From IMG/VR virus record IMGVR_UViG_3300022752_000015, positions 1 to 64,000 of that record: DNA of 64,000 nucleotides; one strand, written 5' to 3'. Both the position numbers and the translations under genes were made by a program. Every line of letters starts with the position of its first letter. Within the stretch, counting starts at the first letter, position 1. The stretch comes from a virus. Below, piece by piece: positions 61,909 to 64,000 of the stretch. A model generated the notes under the pieces. That model worked only from the letters and a program-made list of their open reading frames with translations, had not been told where the DNA came from and did not search any database.

Positions 61909-62969
61909 TTTGACCCCAGATAAAATTTGACTTTATTTTGAATCTCTGGATGTGGCGACCAAGAAAGTCTATAGTTGCTTCCTTGAAGCGCTTGCTTATT
62001 GTTCCAATGCTTCACATACGTGTCTAAAGCAATTTCATCCGTAAATCTGGGAGAAGATTGATGAGGTAACATTCCTGACAAGGGAACAGAAATAAATTCC
62101 GCTATACCTTCATTGAGATCATCATCTTTAACCAACTTCGTAATTTTCATAGAAAAAACATCATGAGCTTTTGTGATGTATTCATTAGGTAATGAAGCTG
62201 TTTCTAACAAGCTTTCTACCTGATCATTCTGCTCATCTGATTCTTGAACGTCATATTTAAACGATTCATTAAGCTCTAATTTGTCTCTGCGTTCTTCTTC
62301 GTTGTCAGCCATTATCTCTACAACTTTTTTCATGAGCTTATAAGAGTCTATGTTGTAGCGATTGACGGATCTAGCGGCTGAACAATATTGATTTACCGCT
62401 GCAGAAACCCACCCCGTGTCCAGGGTTCTACCATAGTCTTGTATCAATTTACGGGCTTTTGAATCATACCATGCGTCGCTAAGGAAAGATTCTCCTTCAG
62501 GACTTGACGCAGCAGACTTAAGAGCAGGCTTACTCTCAGTAAGACGCTTTCGTTTTAAGATATCACGTAGGGTGTCATCTGTCGGATATTTTTTGATCGT
62601 CTCTTCAATTAACTTGACGGGAGAGTTTTGCGCGGCGGCGGCTCGAACAAAAGGAACCTTATCATTAATAAATTTGCATGCTAGATGTTCTGGCAACAAT
62701 CTAACAGCCAATCTCCTGATTTCTGGATTCTTGTGATGAGCTACTTTGAGAGCTGCGTTTGCAGAGAACTTTATGTAGTTTCTTCTACCAGTTCTTTCTA
62801 GCACATCCAAACGATCGTTGGCTTGTTCAGACAAAGCCACCACGTCATTTGCAACAATCACAGTCGGTCCAAAGACTCTTTTTATCTCTGAACAAAATTC
62901 TGCCACTGCTTTTTTCTCTTGTACCGTTTCTTCTACGATACGTTGTAAGTCAGTTATCTTCAAACGCAT
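61905..62969 (-). CDS. probable virion protein with HEAT-like region
   Basis: 354 residues from the ATG at 62969 (MRLKITDLQRIVEETVQEKK), AGGAG ten bases upstream. After the leader come repeat-like helices (VAHHKNPEIRRLAVRLLPEHL, KVPFVRAAAAQNSPVKLI) resembling HEAT units, then a helical C-terminal half. Four-base overlap with the Dps-like gene. Confidence 0.7.
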   Translation of the reverse strand: MRLKITDLQRIVEETVQEKKAVAEFCSEIKRVFGPTVIVANDVVALSEQANDRLDVLERTGRRNYIKFSANAALKVAHHKNPEIRRLAVRLLPEHLACKFINDKVPFVRAAAAQNSPVKLIEETIKKYPTDDTLRDILKRKRLTESKPALKSAASSPEGESFLSDAWYDSKARKLIQDYGRTLDTGWVSAAVNQYCSAARSVNRYNIDSYKLMKKVVEIMADNEEERRDKLELNESFKYDVQESDEQNDQVESLLETASLPNEYITKAHDVFSMKITKLVKDDDLNEGIAEFISVPLSGMLPHQSSPRFTDEIALDTYVKHWNNKQALQGSNYRLSWSPHPEIQNKVKFYLGSK

Positions 62970-63043
62970 GAATGCAAAACTCCTGTCATAACTATTATCC
63001 AACAGAAGATATTACATCATTGTTGAAAATAGAATATAAAGAT

Positions 63044-63574
63044 TTATGTGCCGACGAACAAAAACCAGTCATCATGCCATGAAGTAGACTTAGAAAGATC
63101 CCAATAATGAAGCGCGTTTGGTTCAACGGGAACTTTCAATAATTTCATGCCAGCTTCTTCAGGCGTCTTATTCCCTTTATTGTTGTTACAGTAACGACAT
63201 GCTGCAACGCAATTTTTCCACGTAGTAGCGCCACCTCGAGACGCAGGGTAGATGTGATCTACCGTTATGCCAGAATAGTTGAGCTCAATGCCGCAGTATT
63301 GACATTTCCAAGCATCACGATTGAATAAAACTTTCTTTTGAAATCTAGGTGGCTTAATATACTGCCTCTTATTCACGTAATACTTTAATCTTAAAACTGC
63401 AGGCAGTTGAATTCCTCGAGTCGGAGAGTTAACAATCTCATCCCAAAAGCAAGGCTCTCCTGTCATACCAGAAGCAACTTCAGCTCTACCTTTTAACATC
63501 AACTTAATAGCCCTAGAACCATCGATGAATTGTAAAGGTTCTCCATTAAAGTTTAAGAGAAGCGCTCTTTTCAT
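63044..63574 (-). CDS. HNH endonuclease
   Basis: 176 residues from the ATG at 63574 (AAAGGAG upstream). CQYCG (near 95), TVDHIYPASRGGATTWKNCVAACRYCNNNKGN (HNH with two CxxC zinc pairs), N-terminal RALLLNFNGEPLQF. Very similar in layout to stand-alone HNH proteins of cyanobacteria and phages. Could be a homing nuclease or a packaging-linked nuclease. Confidence 0.9.
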   Translation of the reverse strand: MKRALLLNFNGEPLQFIDGSRAIKLMLKGRAEVASGMTGEPCFWDEIVNSPTRGIQLPAVLRLKYYVNKRQYIKPPRFQKKVLFNRDAWKCQYCGIELNYSGITVDHIYPASRGGATTWKNCVAACRYCNNNKGNKTPEEAGMKLLKVPVEPNALHYWDLSKSTSWHDDWFLFVGT

Positions 63575-63593
63575 GGAGGAAACTCCTTTAACT

Positions 63594-64000
63594 TTAAATA
63601 TCGATGATCCCTGCAATTTGTGGTGAACCATATTGAGAATTTCCGACGCGAACGTTCAAGTTGTTGAGCAAATACTCATCATAATGACTGTGAGAGTGTC
63701 CCGATAAAATCGTGAACTTAACACGTGGATAAGCTCTTGCTGCAGATAGTAACGTATCACCTAAGGTTTTAGATGTATACCACGGCAAAATTGAAGCAGA
63801 ATTTGTTGGTCCGTACTTCGTACTATTGTAGGATTCTTTAAAAGGAGGAACGTGCGAGACAACGATGACGTGTTCATTTTTGTCACGAATGGCAGCCTTT
63901 ATTCCATTTGCTATATGGTTTACAGACGCGCTGCATATCGCTCTTGAAATTTTTATTATCACATCTTTGTTTATCGATTTACCTCCCAACGAAGGAAGGA
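63594..64000 (-). CDS. metallophosphoesterase, 5' end outside window
   Basis: C-terminal about 135 residues of a frame still open at the right edge. VIVVSHVPPF and ILSGHSHSHYDEYLL carry the His and G-H-x-H motifs of calcineurin-like phosphoesterases; the N-terminal D-x-H and G-N-H-D motifs must lie outside. A second such enzyme, distinct from 57271-57828. Confidence 0.8.
   Translation of the reverse strand, partial: LPSLGGKSINKDVIIKISRAICSASVNHIANGIKAAIRDKNEHVIVVSHVPPFKESYNSTKYGPTNSASILPWYTSKTLGDTLLSAARAYPRVKFTILSGHSHSHYDEYLLNNLNVRVGNSQYGSPQIAGIIDI

Noticed and set aside
1-64000. Fragment of a bacterial chromosome
   Set aside because: Isocitrate lyase, DnaE and IMPDH-like genes could suggest this, but lysozyme, fibre, spanin-like genes, the phage nucleotide block, the shared leader motif and absence of ribosomal or tRNA genes fit a large phage better.

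Overview
The window looks like part of the genome of a large tailed bacteriophage, probably a jumbo myovirus-like phage of a myxobacterium or relative. The phage assignment rests on dense short gene runs with 4-base overlaps, a T4-type lysozyme (20027), a repetitive fibre protein (20966), a spanin/holin-like cluster (40-41.4 kb), a phage nucleotide-metabolism block (dCMP deaminase, thymidine kinase, thymidylate-synthase family, dNMP kinase), a C-family DNA polymerase and many proteins that share a short amphipathic terminal motif. The host guess rests on two gene types common in myxobacteria: an AgmX/GltJ-type C-terminal domain (15012) and FGE-sulfatase-fold plus Cys-rich lipoprotein genes (23.9-25.2 kb). 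Both inferences come from remembered family knowledge, not from searches.

Layout. 1-2 kb: small unrelated genes, two with CxxC zinc-type motifs. 2-13.5 kb (minus strand): a tandem array of about 45 tiny genes (57-110 codons) encoding divergent versions of one SH3/KOW-like mini-barrel (N-terminal box M-K/R-x-G-D/S-L-V; middle G-I/V-I/V-L/I; C-terminal K-V-L then G-x-I/V-G-W and L-E-x-V/L). More members lie at 14.5-19.9 kb and singly at 23.7, 25.7 and 27.4 kb. Most neighbours overlap by 4 bases (ATGA/GTGA/TTGA), others by 14. 13.6-16.3 kb: a LamG-like adhesin and the TonB-like host-type gene. 17-19.4 kb: a half-size EamA transporter, a PD-(D/E)XK nuclease and more mini-barrels. 20-23.7 kb: lysozyme, fibre and a terminator. 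23.7-28 kb: secreted or membrane-anchored proteins (FGE-fold, Cys-rich lipoprotein, serine protease, HExxH protein, lipoprotein) with an MBD4-like glycosylase. 28-33 kb: FEN-type exonuclease, HAD phosphatase, PolX-like nucleotidyltransferase and isocitrate lyase. 33-43.6 kb: probable virion-interior proteins, GapR-like, Nudix, PCD-like, nitrilase-type, lysis-type and superoxide-dismutase-like proteins. 43.6-54.5 kb: nucleotide and sugar-nucleotide metabolism ending in the 1197-residue polymerase. 54.5-64 kb: further motif-bearing proteins, IMPDH/GMPR, metallophosphoesterases, an RNA ligase/nucleotidyltransferase fusion with a partner nucleotidyltransferase, a Dps-like ferritin and an HNH nuclease.

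Regulation can be read from the sequence. One promoter class, GTG(A/C)AA-18-TAnnAT, lies exactly six bases before the ATG of first genes, so those mRNAs should be leaderless. It drives array operons, the polymerase and PolX genes. A second class, TTGAAC-17-TATAAT, has the same geometry at several genes of 25-38 kb. A third motif, ACATAAATAT, similar to T4 late promoters, precedes lysozyme and fibre. I read these as temporal classes, but that is inference. No tRNA, rRNA, CRISPR array or insertion sequence was seen.
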